Both the position numbers and the translations under genes were made by a program. Source: Magnetovibrio sp. (GTDB taxonomy: Bacteria; Pseudomonadota; Alphaproteobacteria; Rhodospirillales; Casp-alpha2). Taken from it: 64,000 nucleotides of DNA. The notes below the pieces were generated by a model that did not search any database, was not told the origin of the DNA, and saw nothing but the letters and a program-made list of their open reading frames with translations. Shown in pieces: positions 20,372-30,437 of the stretch. Where the stretch lies: positions 1-64,000 of the forward strand of contig PBLS01000008.1 in the NCBI GenBank assembly GCA_002721825.1, in the 5' to 3' direction. Within the stretch, counting starts at the first letter, position 1. Each line of letters begins with the position of its first letter.

Positions 20372-20432
20372 CGTAAGAATGATTAAAAAACTCTGTTTTC
20401 TAGAGCACTATAGTCAGCCAACCCTTTCCTAG

Positions 20433-21719
20433 TTATCCAAAATAAGAAGTAATTAATTTGCTGGGTAACCATAACGCTAACATAGGAAACATAAGTACGA
20501 TTATAAGAACTACTGTATCCGATATACAAAATGGAAAGGACCCTTTTATAACCTTGGTAACGGGAAGGCCTGTCACGCCACTTACCGCAAAAAGGTTCAG
20601 GCCTACGGGAGGTATTACGCTACCAATTTCGATACAAAGCGCGGTCAAAATACCTAAGTGAACCGGATCCACACCCAGTGAAAGTGCTACTGGAAAGTAT
20701 ATCGGAACGGTCAAGACTAAGATTGCAACTCCAGTTAACCACATTGAAAGTAAAAGTAATGATGCCATAAGCGCAAATAGAAAGGCATGCTTTGATAAGC
20801 CCAATGACCCGGCCCACGCTGCTATTTCCTGAGGCCAGCCCATATTAGCTAGAAAAAACTGAAAGATACCTACGCATCCAAGTAAGAAAAACACGACAGC
20901 TGTTAGATTCATTGTTCTTCGGGTCGTGGGCAATAATTCTTTTAGAAAAATTTTTGTCTTAAACAAAAGTCCATAACCAAGCGCGTAGCACGCTGCCGCA
21001 GCCCCGGCTTCAGTCGGCGTAAAAAGTCCCCCATAGAGACCGCCAAGCACTAAAACTGGCATCAATAACGCAGGCAATGCTTCCAAAAATGCGCTCCAGC
21101 ATCTACCTAGATCAAACTTCCCCGCTGGAAGCTTGACAATAAACAGAGATACCGAAACTATTATTACAGCATCACTTATAGCTAGCATTATCCCAGGAAT
21201 TACACCTGCAAAAAATAAGTCAACAATAGAGATCTCAGTAATAACGCCAAACAGAATGAGCGTAATACTCGGTGGGATAAGAAGAGCGATACCTCCGGCC
21301 GATGCGATAACTCCTGCTGCCATCCATGTTGGGTAACCACGCTTTATCATTTCCGGATAGGCTATAACGCTCATTGCAGCGGCCATAGCTGTCGAGGAAC
21401 CAGAAATAGCGCCAAACAACACCGCCGCTATTAGTGTTGCATATGCAAACCCTCCAGGGACCCAACCAATCAAAGCATCCGCAAAATTGAATAACCCTGT
21501 TACCAGTCCCGTCCTCTCCATCAAAAATCCAGCATAGATAAAAAACGGTATTGCTATGAGCGTGTATTTACTTATGAAAATAAAAAAAGCTTCAAAAAGG
21601 GTACTGAAAGATAAAAAATCATCAAAAAGCACCATGATCGCTGTCGACCCAGCTAAAGATATACCAATAGGCACGCCCGCCAAGAGTAGCGTAAAAAGCG
21701 TAGAACCGAGTGCAATCAT
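20433..21719 (-). CDS. TRAP transporter large permease (DctM-like)
   Basis: About 12 hydrophobic segments; GAISGSSTAMAAAMSVIAYPEMIKRGYP, LIPPSITLILFGVITEISI. Confidence 0.94.
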   Translation of the reverse strand: MIALGSTLFTLLLAGVPIGISLAGSTAIMVLFDDFLSFSTLFEAFFIFISKYTLIAIPFFIYAGFLMERTGLVTGLFNFADALIGWVPGGFAYATLIAAVLFGAISGSSTAMAAAMSVIAYPEMIKRGYPTWMAAGVIASAGGIALLIPPSITLILFGVITEISIVDLFFAGVIPGIMLAISDAVIIVSVSLFIVKLPAGKFDLGRCWSAFLEALPALLMPVLVLGGLYGGLFTPTEAGAAAACYALGYGLLFKTKIFLKELLPTTRRTMNLTAVVFFLLGCVGIFQFFLANMGWPQEIAAWAGSLGLSKHAFLFALMASLLLLSMWLTGVAILVLTVPIYFPVALSLGVDPVHLGILTALCIEIGSVIPPVGLNLFAVSGVTGLPVTKVIKGSFPFCISDTVVLIIVLMFPMLALWLPSKLITSYFG

Positions 21720-21756
21720 CAGTGCATCCTAGAAAAACAACAGAAACTTAATCAAC

Positions 21757-22356
21757 CTATACATCCGTTGTAAGTTCGATTTGTTCATCTAAATACTTCC
21801 CACGCACTAGACTGATCAAATCTTCAATCAATTGTAAAAAAGCGACAAAGGCCATAAGGCAAAAGCCAACCATTAGAATGAGATAAAAAGGCCATAGGGG
21901 AATAAGAAGGCTATACGTCATAAGCGATCTATCGATCGCATAGGTAAGTGTCGACCAACCCGTCAGCCCAATAGCCCCACAAAATACGGCGATTGTTGCC
22001 GAAACAAAAATCTTTGCAATAGCCACGCACTTTAAATAACCCCGGGAGTGCAGCGCCTGAATTATAGCATTCATTACCAAATGGCTTCTTCTTGTTTGTG
22101 TAACGCAAAGATACAAAGCAACAGCCGAGATCATGCCCACGATGATACCGTCTTGTCCCCACTCAAACACTACTCCGAAAATATATCTTCGAATTATTTC
22201 AAGAAGAGCAAATAAAGTAAGTACCAATAGGAAAATAGACGACAGTAGACCTAGCCAATTTGCAATAAAGTCTTTAACACGCTGAGAAGTTTTTAAAAAA
22301 ACGTCCATATCAAAAATCGAACAGAAACCCGATAAAGAACAACCTAGGGGCGCCAA
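21757..22356 (-). CDS. TRAP transporter small permease (DctQ-like)
   Basis: Four TM segments; FALLEIIRRYIFGVVFEWGQDGIIVGM; between DctM- and DctP-like genes. Confidence 0.85.
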   Translation of the reverse strand: MAPLGCSLSGFCSIFDMDVFLKTSQRVKDFIANWLGLLSSIFLLVLTLFALLEIIRRYIFGVVFEWGQDGIIVGMISAVALYLCVTQTRRSHLVMNAIIQALHSRGYLKCVAIAKIFVSATIAVFCGAIGLTGWSTLTYAIDRSLMTYSLLIPLWPFYLILMVGFCLMAFVAFLQLIEDLISLVRGKYLDEQIELTTDV

Positions 22357-22393
22357 ACAGACACCCCCAGGTTAGCTCAATTAAAAGGCGGGG

Positions 22394-23545
22394 TTATTTC
22401 CGATTCTTAGCTTTGTACAATGCCGAACCTTTACCATACTTGGCAAAGTACTTTTCATACTTCGAACAATCTGTTGATTCTAAAGGGTGTGAGCCCGACG
22501 GATGAGCTTTGACCAATGCTTTAGCTTCCGCTGTAAACTGATCCACAAGATTATCGCCCACATTGTTTACTTTTGTTTTTATCCAACGGTCCGTGGCGCC
22601 ACCTTCTGCCTTTTGGATCACACTTGCTTCCGCTTGGTTCATAACATAAATGCCAGGCGCCTTCTTATCTTTCGTGATAAACTTGTTAAGCGTCCGTTGA
22701 TCGTTACAAAAATTGATTTCCTTTTGAAACGGAAGAAAATCATTCATAATTATATCTGTAAGTGCCGACTGCTGGGCCTTAGAAAGTTTTCTCCAATACT
22801 GGTTTGAGCCTCCGATCCAATAATAATCACCTACGATGCCATTCAAGCCAGCCACCGTAAAATAAGGGGCTTGTTCTTTGGTTGCATTAAATCCTCCCAA
22901 AGAGGTTAATAAACCATCAATTACCCCCGTTTGGAGAGCAGGCGGGACATCCCCAAAGGCCATAGTTTGTGGATTGGCCCCAAGCGCGCTTAGGAGTGCA
23001 TTTTCCGCTGGACCCATTGAACGCACCTTCTTGCCAGCAAAATCCTTAGGTGCCAAAAGGCGCCCTTTAACCGCTCCAGCGCCCATATACATACTCAAAT
23101 GCCCCGCACCAAAAAGTTTGATGTCATGGGTTTTATCAAAGTGAGCCGCGAGAGCCTTAAAAGTCTTAGTCGTATCCACCCCATTAATAGCACCCACCGT
23201 GGTGAGTTTTCCCGCTCCAACCATAACATTTGCTAGTGGCTCTACACTAGCTGTCTTACCGAATTGGCCCGTGAGAAATTCTAGGTTACCTTGGGTTAAC
23301 GCCTTAACGCCCTGCGGAACATTGTATAGTGATTTTGCCCAGTATATTTGGACCTTACTGCCTGGCATTCTTTTCTCGATTTGTTCCGCTAAATAAATTT
23401 CTGCGATGGCCGCGGGATGTGGCGGACCCGAATGGTCAGATGCCCAACGTAGTTTAACAGGGTCAACAGCCCCAACCGAACTGACTGAAGCAAGCAACAC
23501 TGCAGCAGCTAGTACACCCGTCGTTGTACTGAGTTTTCGCAACAT
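22394..23545 (-). CDS. TRAP transporter substrate-binding protein (DctP-like)
   Basis: Signal peptide, KLRWASDHSGPPHPAAIAEIYLAEQIEKRMPGSKVQIYWAKSLY, FAGKKVRSMGPAENALLSALGANPQTMAFGDVPPALQTGVIDG. Confidence 0.93.
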   Translation of the reverse strand: MLRKLSTTTGVLAAAVLLASVSSVGAVDPVKLRWASDHSGPPHPAAIAEIYLAEQIEKRMPGSKVQIYWAKSLYNVPQGVKALTQGNLEFLTGQFGKTASVEPLANVMVGAGKLTTVGAINGVDTTKTFKALAAHFDKTHDIKLFGAGHLSMYMGAGAVKGRLLAPKDFAGKKVRSMGPAENALLSALGANPQTMAFGDVPPALQTGVIDGLLTSLGGFNATKEQAPYFTVAGLNGIVGDYYWIGGSNQYWRKLSKAQQSALTDIIMNDFLPFQKEINFCNDQRTLNKFITKDKKAPGIYVMNQAEASVIQKAEGGATDRWIKTKVNNVGDNLVDQFTAEAKALVKAHPSGSHPLESTDCSKYEKYFAKYGKGSALYKAKNRK

Positions 23546-23861
23546 AAATACCTCCCATGTATCATTAACTTATTTTATTATCTAAAGATAAAAACAAACC
23601 CCATATCCTTAAAAATCAGGTGAATATGTTTTTACGCAATCGATATATGATTATTTAGCCCATATTACTGGTCAAAAGTCCAAGAAATTCCGAAACGGCA
23701 TCTACGGCGAAGCACACGTTAGCGATTAATATAATTCTAAATGCAAAAAACGCCCCCATCCTAACATATATAGATAAAACACTTTATTAATCCGTCATTA
23801 CCCAAAATTAGCCTTGGCACGCATAATCAATCAAACTCTGCGTATGGCTTCACATACATGT

Positions 23862-24719
23862 TTATTGGCGCTGACGAACCATCCCCTCCTGTGCCATAGC
23901 TGCAATTAGACGTCCATCAATAGAAAAAATATTTCCAAAATTTAATCCTCGGCCGCCAAACGATGAAGGTGATGACTGATCAAATAATAGCCACTCATCA
24001 AGACGAAACGGTCGATAAAACCACATAGAATGGTCTAAACTAGCGGAAACCGTTCGTTTTTGATACCAGGTCATGGCATGCGGCCATAGTGCCGTTTCCG
24101 CTAGGGTCATGTCCGAAGCGTAAGCAAGCAAGCATTCGTGAAGACCAAAATCAGTAGGCAAAACCGCGCGTGCCCGCACCCAATATTGGCTTACAGGCGG
24201 AGCGGGCTCAGGATTTAAAGGCAGCCGTGGATCGATTGGACGAACTTCAATTGCACGCTCGGACAAGAAACGGTCTCGTGAATCTTCTGGCATCAAGTGA
24301 ACAAGCGATTTTCGGCGATCCATTTCATCTGGCAACTCATCGGGTCTAGGCACATCCGGCATCTTGATTTGATGCTCAACGCCCGTTTCCGGTGTCTGAA
24401 AAGAAGCTGACATATAGTAAATAATACGGTCATGCTGGCGTGCTACTACGCAACGTGAGCTAAAACTTCGGCCATCGCGAATGCGATCAACTTCGTACAT
24501 GATTGGCTTCTTGGGATCTCCTGGTCGCAAAAAATTAGCATGAAGAGAATGAATAGAGCGCCCTTCAATAGTGCGCGTGGCGGCAACCAGTGCCTGGGCT
24601 ATAACATGCCCTCCAAACACACGTCGGAGAGATCTCTTCGATACTTTCCCTAAGAAAAGGTCAGCTTCCAAATTTTCTACATTAATCAAATCAAGAAGTG
24701 ACTTTAAAGTATCTGACAT
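23862..24719 (-). CDS. Acyl-CoA thioesterase II (TesB family)
   Basis: FLGKVSKRSLRRVFGGHVIAQALVAATRTI, SLDHSMWFYRPFRLDEWLLFDQSSPSSFGGRGLNFGNIF. Confidence 0.94.
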   Translation of the reverse strand: MSDTLKSLLDLINVENLEADLFLGKVSKRSLRRVFGGHVIAQALVAATRTIEGRSIHSLHANFLRPGDPKKPIMYEVDRIRDGRSFSSRCVVARQHDRIIYYMSASFQTPETGVEHQIKMPDVPRPDELPDEMDRRKSLVHLMPEDSRDRFLSERAIEVRPIDPRLPLNPEPAPPVSQYWVRARAVLPTDFGLHECLLAYASDMTLAETALWPHAMTWYQKRTVSASLDHSMWFYRPFRLDEWLLFDQSSPSSFGGRGLNFGNIFSIDGRLIAAMAQEGMVRQRQ

Positions 24720-24772
24720 GCTACCGCGCCCGTTTAAGTTCTAGTGGCTTCCCTATCTACCTAAAAAGGCGA

Positions 24773-26149
24773 TTACAATAAGGCTTCCGCCTTAAGCATT
24801 GTAAGTGACGCCCTCAGAGCTTCCGCTGCTTCGGCAAGATCATCTTCTTCGTGCACAGCAGAGACTATTGCACCAGGCTTTGACGAAAGGTCTACACCGT
24901 TCACTAACATAGCCAGACGAAATAAAGTTGCCGCTGGATGATTACCACCAGATTCCATTACAGCCATGGGTTGGGTATTCGCATCAAAATTTTCAGGATC
25001 AATTTTAAGATTGCCTGGATTGGTGAAAATGTAGACACTAGAACCGAGACCGTAAGCTGACCACGGCACACCTTCGGCAGCAAATACAGAATTCCAAAGC
25101 GCTTTTAATTTTTCACCTTGTTCATTAGCTTTAGTCGTAATGTTAGTCTCTGCGACTTGGTTAAGCATCGCCACGCCTGCCGCAGCCGACAAAGGATTTG
25201 CATTGAAAGTCCCCTGATGGGGTATTTTGCTGAAACCCTGTATCTCGGCAGCGTTGAAATCCATTAAGTCCAGTATGTCACGCCTTCCTACAAGCGCTCC
25301 TCCTGGGAGGCCCCCTCCCAGAATCTTTGCTAGTGCAGTAAGATCCGGTAGAACACCCCATGCTGCCTGGACACCGCCTGGGGAAACGCGAAATCCTGTC
25401 ACCACCTCATCAAATATAAGCACTATACCGAGTTTTTCTGTAGTCTCACGAAGCATTTTGACAACGTCTCGACCCAATGGAACCTGTCCAGACCCGGCAC
25501 CGGTTGGCTCTAGTATTACCGCGGCTATATCATCACTGTTGCTCACAAGTAACTGCCTAATAGAGCCCGGTGCAGATGGGTCAGCGACAATGACGTTCTC
25601 TATAATGCCAGACAAAATACCAGGTACGTCCGCAGTATTTTTTTGAAATTTTGAACCAAATGCTACGTGGTCTTGCCAGCCGTGAAAATGATTCCGAAAT
25701 CGCACCAATTTATTGCGACCTGTAAATGCCCGCGCCAACCGAATTGCCATCAAGTTCGTTTCTGTGCCCGAGGCAGTAAAACGCAGTCGCTCTGCCGACG
25801 GGATCAAAAGTTTGACTAGTTCGCCCCACATCAACTCTGTCTCGTGACAGGCCGCAGGGTGCGTGCCCAGCTCGACTTGACGATTTATAGCTTTCACCAG
25901 GCTTGGGTGCGCATGACCAAGAAGTAAAGAACCGTGACCCCCATAAAAATCCACAGATTCATTTCCATCTGCATCCCATTTACGGCAACCCCGCGCATGC
26001 TCGATATAAATAGGATAGGGCTTCATATACCGTGAATCATGTACTACACCGCTCGGAAATAAATCTAACCCACGTAGGTGCCTAGCTTTCGATTTTTTCG
26101 TTTTAGCCTCAAATTCCGTAAGGATATGAGAATTAGTCAAAGAGCTCAT
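24773..26149 (-). CDS. Class III aminotransferase, glutamate-1-semialdehyde aminomutase-like
   Basis: LRFTASGTETNLMAIRLARAFTGRNKLVRFRNHFHGWQDHVAFG, LIFDEVVTGFRVSPGG, LAKILGGGLPGGALVG. Confidence 0.9.
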   Translation of the reverse strand: MSSLTNSHILTEFEAKTKKSKARHLRGLDLFPSGVVHDSRYMKPYPIYIEHARGCRKWDADGNESVDFYGGHGSLLLGHAHPSLVKAINRQVELGTHPAACHETELMWGELVKLLIPSAERLRFTASGTETNLMAIRLARAFTGRNKLVRFRNHFHGWQDHVAFGSKFQKNTADVPGILSGIIENVIVADPSAPGSIRQLLVSNSDDIAAVILEPTGAGSGQVPLGRDVVKMLRETTEKLGIVLIFDEVVTGFRVSPGGVQAAWGVLPDLTALAKILGGGLPGGALVGRRDILDLMDFNAAEIQGFSKIPHQGTFNANPLSAAAGVAMLNQVAETNITTKANEQGEKLKALWNSVFAAEGVPWSAYGLGSSVYIFTNPGNLKIDPENFDANTQPMAVMESGGNHPAATLFRLAMLVNGVDLSSKPGAIVSAVHEEDDLAEAAEALRASLTMLKAEALL

Positions 26150-26310
26150 ATATTATTTACCCTTAATAGTTAAGAAAAAGGACATTAAGCCTAAATCGGC
26201 ACGCCTAATACTTCTTACTGCAATAAAAAGAAAAACAAGCAACTCTGTTGAGTAAGCTATGATAACTAACAGTATGACATTTTAACTAACATTAAAGAAA
26301 GCTTCTTTAT

Positions 26311-27237
26311 TTAGGAGGCAAGCTTAGCCCCCTGTTTCAATCCAACCTCAGCAGAAAATTCCACTGCAGTCATTTTTTTGCCTCCGGCAAATCGCACCCG
26401 TTTTGCAAATATTGACCCACGACCAGCTGTTATCATAACCCCTTCCTTTGTAATAGCCGAAACACGACCCGTACGCCCGCGAGATTGATCCTTTTTTTCA
26501 CAATCAAAAATTTGTAGTACCTCCCCCTTATAGGTAGTCCATGCTCCAGGTTGTGGATTGCAGCCACGGATAAGGTTATAGATTTCATCAACTGAGCGAT
26601 TCCAATCTATTTTCGCAACACTTTTGCTGCACCAACCCTCGTAAGTTGCCATCGAATGGTCCTGAACCTGCTTTGGTGGGTTGCCGGCCCGTACTAAGTC
26701 TATAGCCTCCAAGGTCGCTTCCAGACCTAACGGAAATACTTTATCAAAGTACACTGACCCAATAGTATCGTCCGGTCCAATTTCAACTTCCTTTTGTAAA
26801 AGGATTTCCCCTTCATCGAGACCATCGTCCGGCCAGAAGTACGATAGACCCGTCTTCTGCGCTCCCCATATAATCGGCCAATTTATGGAACTGGGACCTC
26901 GATGGAGTGGTAAAAGGCTCGGATGAAAACAAATGGACCCGTACGTAGGAATATCTCTAGCCTCTGCGGGCACAAAAAGTACCACGTATGCCATGACGCA
27001 CAGATCAGCCTTAAAGGTCCGCATCTTATCTAGTACATCTTTATTTTTAAAATTATCGGGTTGCATCACGGTCAAGCCTTTTTCGATAGCAAATTCTTTA
27101 ATTGGGTCGACCCTACCGTCTTTATCAGGCGCACAATAGACTGCAACAACCTCATCCTTTGTTGCTCTAAGAATAGTCTCGAGCGCAGATTTTCCAAAGG
27201 CCTGCTGTCCCATTACAATCAAACGCATTTTATCCAC
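26311..27237 (-). CDS. Stand-alone formyltransferase/10-formyl-THF hydrolase-domain-like protein
   Basis: ICFHPSLLPLHRGPSSINWPIIWGAQKTGLSYFWPDDGLDEGEILLQKEVEIGPDDT...ATYEGWCSKSVAKIDWNRSVDEIYNLIRGCNPQPGAWT, resembling the N-terminal domain of ALDH1L1-type formyl-THF dehydrogenase. Confidence 0.82.
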   Translation of the reverse strand: MDKMRLIVMGQQAFGKSALETILRATKDEVVAVYCAPDKDGRVDPIKEFAIEKGLTVMQPDNFKNKDVLDKMRTFKADLCVMAYVVLFVPAEARDIPTYGSICFHPSLLPLHRGPSSINWPIIWGAQKTGLSYFWPDDGLDEGEILLQKEVEIGPDDTIGSVYFDKVFPLGLEATLEAIDLVRAGNPPKQVQDHSMATYEGWCSKSVAKIDWNRSVDEIYNLIRGCNPQPGAWTTYKGEVLQIFDCEKKDQSRGRTGRVSAITKEGVMITAGRGSIFAKRVRFAGGKKMTAVEFSAEVGLKQGAKLAS

Positions 27238-27252
27238 CTCTTAGCAAAATAA

Positions 27253-28500
27253 TTATATGACGCCTGCTTTCTTCGCTTCGGCAATCTCCTTATCACTAAG
27301 CCCTGCAACTTCTTGTAATATCTCTTTTGTATGTTCACCTAAAAGCGGCGAACGTTCTACATCAACTACAGAGTCCGAGAGTTTAATTGGACAGCCGACA
27401 GATAAGTAGGTGCCGCGTTCTGGATGATCAACTTCAACGATCGTACCTGTCTCACGCAAACTTGGCTCTTCAGCTAATTCCTTCATAGAGAGGATTGGAC
27501 CAACTGGAATGTTGAGCGGATTGCAAATTTCCATAACTTCAAATTTAGTTTTCGTCATAGTCCAGGCTTCAATAGTTTCAAATACTTTGTTTAGGCGCGG
27601 CAATCGGGCATCAGGAGTTGCATATTTTTCATCTTCCGTCCATTCCGGCTTTCCAATAACCTGACAGATATTTTTCCAAACAGCTGCCTGGGTTATAAAG
27701 TACGTGTAGGCATCAGGATCCGTTTCCCAGCCTTTGCACTTGAGAATGCGTCCCGGTTGACCTCCACCGGAATCGTTGCCGGCACGCGGGGTAGCTTCAC
27801 CAAATGGAATCCCCTCACCAAACTGAGAATATTCTTTCAAAACACCCTTGGCCAAACGCTGTTGATCACGCAGCTTAACTCGACAAAGGTTTAACACACC
27901 ATCCTGCATTGCTGCAGTGACACGTTGCCCCTTTCCTGATTTTTCGCGATGAAAAAGTGCGGTCACGATACCAAGTGCCAAATGTAATCCGGTTCCGCTA
28001 TCGCCAATCTGAGCGCCCGTAACAGTCGGCACATCTCCGAGCATCCCCGTCGTCGACGCAGCTCCCCCTGCACATTGGGCAACATTCTCATATACTTTGC
28101 AATCCTCGTAAGCCCCTGGTCCAAACCCTTTAATTGACGCATAGATCATACGCGAATTTATCTCTTGAATTCGTTGCCACGAGAAACCCATGCGATCAAG
28201 TGCACCCGGCGCAAAATTTTCGACCATAACATCGCATTCTTCGACAAGTTTGGTCAAAATTTCCTTCCCTTTTTCAGATTTTGAATTAAGGGTCACAGAC
28301 CTTTTATTATGGTTCAACATTGTAAAATATAGACTATCTACATCTGGAATATCGCGTAATTGTCCTCGCGTTGCATCACCAGAGCCAGGTCGCTCAACTT
28401 TAATCACGTCCGCGCCAAACCATGCCAACAATTGGGTGCACGTGGGACCCGATTGAACATGGGTGAAATCAAGAACTTTAATACCTTCGAGAGCTTTCAT
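27253..28500 (-). CDS. frc: Formyl-CoA transferase (CoA transferase family III)
   Basis: [68 protein letters not shown]; follows oxc; ORF opens at 28560 but the start at 28500 fits the family. Confidence 0.92.
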   Translation of the reverse strand: MKALEGIKVLDFTHVQSGPTCTQLLAWFGADVIKVERPGSGDATRGQLRDIPDVDSLYFTMLNHNKRSVTLNSKSEKGKEILTKLVEECDVMVENFAPGALDRMGFSWQRIQEINSRMIYASIKGFGPGAYEDCKVYENVAQCAGGAASTTGMLGDVPTVTGAQIGDSGTGLHLALGIVTALFHREKSGKGQRVTAAMQDGVLNLCRVKLRDQQRLAKGVLKEYSQFGEGIPFGEATPRAGNDSGGGQPGRILKCKGWETDPDAYTYFITQAAVWKNICQVIGKPEWTEDEKYATPDARLPRLNKVFETIEAWTMTKTKFEVMEICNPLNIPVGPILSMKELAEEPSLRETGTIVEVDHPERGTYLSVGCPIKLSDSVVDVERSPLLGEHTKEILQEVAGLSDKEIAEAKKAGVI

Positions 28501-28531
28501 CCTTCGTTCCTTTAGATGAGTAAATGTTGAT

Positions 28532-30277
28532 CTAAGTTGCTTGTTTTTTTGAAACAACACTCTGTGGATTGAGATTTCCTATACGGCCACTCTCGGTTCC
28601 TGCTTCTTCATCGATCACAGCATTAACCAAGCTTGGCTTGCCCGAATCCAATGCTTCTATAACCGAGCGCCTCAATTCATCAGGCGACGTCGCATTGTAT
28701 CCAGATCCTCCAAACGCCTCCATCATTTTGTCGTATCGGATATCCTTTACAAAAACTGTCGTCGCTACATCCGTCCCCCCAGAAAGGTTTGCGTCCGTCC
28801 CCCGATAAATGCCGCCATTGTTGAAAACAACTACACAGATTGGCAGGTCGTAACGAGCTATAGTCTCAATCTCCATACCTGAAAAACCGAAAGCGCTGTC
28901 ACCTTCAACGGCTAAAACTGGACTACCCGTTTCAACAGCTGCGGCGATCGCCTGGCCCATACCAACACCCATTACACCCCACGTGCCGACATCTAACCGT
29001 TTGCGCGGTTTATGGATATCAATAATGGAGCGTGCAAAATCAAGTGTATTGGCTCCTTCATTGACAAGTACAGTATCCGGTCTTTCTGCAATAATCCTAC
29101 TTAAGGCTCCTAGGGCCCCATGAAAATCCATCGGAACATTGTTATTTTGCAGTTTTGAGGCCATACGAGCGACGTTATTATCCTTTTTAGCGCTAACTTG
29201 ATTGATCCAGGAAGCAGGCGGTTTGCTCCACGCCTCGCCCATACCTTGAAGTAATGCCTTAACGCACGAATCAATATCGCCAACTAATGGAGCGATAATC
29301 TCGACATTGCTATCCATTTCTCTTGGTTCAATATCAATTTGGATGAATTTTTTTGACGCTTCGCCCCAAGCCTTCCCTTTACCATGCGACAACAACCAAT
29401 TAAGTCGCGCCCCAATCAACATTACTACATCGGCTTCTTTTAACACCAAGGACCGCGCTGGACCCGCCGATTGAGGGTGTGTGTCGGGAAGAAGCCCCTT
29501 AGCCATACTCATAGGAAGATACGGAACGCCACTCTTTTCAATAAAAGCTCTAATCTCGATATCAGCCTGTGCATATGCAGCTCCTTTACCAAGGATAATT
29601 AGCGGACGTTTTGCACTTTTAAGGACATCAAGCGCCCGCTCTATTGCTTCTGGTGATGGGATCTGTGCAGGAGCTCCATCTATTACCTTCACAAGAGATT
29701 TGGCTCCAGCATCGGCCCCTATCGTCTGGCCTAGGAGTGAAGCCGGTAAATCAAGATAAACACCACCGGGCCGGCCAGAAACGGCGGCGCGATAGGCACG
29801 CGCGATTCCTATGCCTATGTCCTCTACGTGTAAAATACGGTAGGCGGCCTTACAAAGTGGTTTGGCTATCGCCAATTGATCCATCTCTTCATAATCTCCC
29901 TGCATAAGATCAACGATCTCCCTTTCCGACGAGCCGGATACTAGTATCATCGGGAAACAGTTCGTCGTCGCATGCGCCAAAGCCGTAAGACCATTTAAAA
30001 AACCAGGCGCTGATACTGTCATACAAATACCGGGTTTTTTAGTCAAAAAACCTGCTATAGCAGCTGCATACCCAGCCGCCTGTTCATGTCTAAAGGATAG
30101 AACACGCATGCCATTAGCCTGCATATGACGTCCCAAATCCGTAATGGGAATGCCCGGCACATTATACACCGTGTTAATTCCATTAAGCTTCAGGGCGTCT
30201 ATAATGAGATGAAACCCATCTGTTAGCTTACCCACTTCTTCGTCATTCCCTTGGGTATCCAATCCAGTTTCTAACAT
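28532..30277 (-). CDS. oxc: Oxalyl-CoA decarboxylase (ThDP enzyme)
   Basis: [128 protein letters not shown]. Confidence 0.94.
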   Translation of the reverse strand: MLETGLDTQGNDEEVGKLTDGFHLIIDALKLNGINTVYNVPGIPITDLGRHMQANGMRVLSFRHEQAAGYAAAIAGFLTKKPGICMTVSAPGFLNGLTALAHATTNCFPMILVSGSSEREIVDLMQGDYEEMDQLAIAKPLCKAAYRILHVEDIGIGIARAYRAAVSGRPGGVYLDLPASLLGQTIGADAGAKSLVKVIDGAPAQIPSPEAIERALDVLKSAKRPLIILGKGAAYAQADIEIRAFIEKSGVPYLPMSMAKGLLPDTHPQSAGPARSLVLKEADVVMLIGARLNWLLSHGKGKAWGEASKKFIQIDIEPREMDSNVEIIAPLVGDIDSCVKALLQGMGEAWSKPPASWINQVSAKKDNNVARMASKLQNNNVPMDFHGALGALSRIIAERPDTVLVNEGANTLDFARSIIDIHKPRKRLDVGTWGVMGVGMGQAIAAAVETGSPVLAVEGDSAFGFSGMEIETIARYDLPICVVVFNNGGIYRGTDANLSGGTDVATTVFVKDIRYDKMMEAFGGSGYNATSPDELRRSVIEALDSGKPSLVNAVIDEEAGTESGRIGNLNPQSVVSKKQAT

Positions 30278-30437
30278 CCTTGTCCTCCATGCCTGCATAG
30301 GCTGAACAAAACATTTAACTCTTCAACTCGGAAGATCGACGTGTCTCTCCACATGCTGAGCGCGGTTAATTGTATGCTCACGTGCTAACCGCCCTGCCAC
30401 TTTGGGTTTACGTGCCTCCAACACAAAGCGATAAACA

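Noticed and set aside
24773-26149. hemL (glutamate-1-semialdehyde aminomutase) for haem synthesis
   Set aside because: An ALA synthase gene is present in the window, and this protein sits in a catabolic context; a GSA-like aminotransferase of other function is safer
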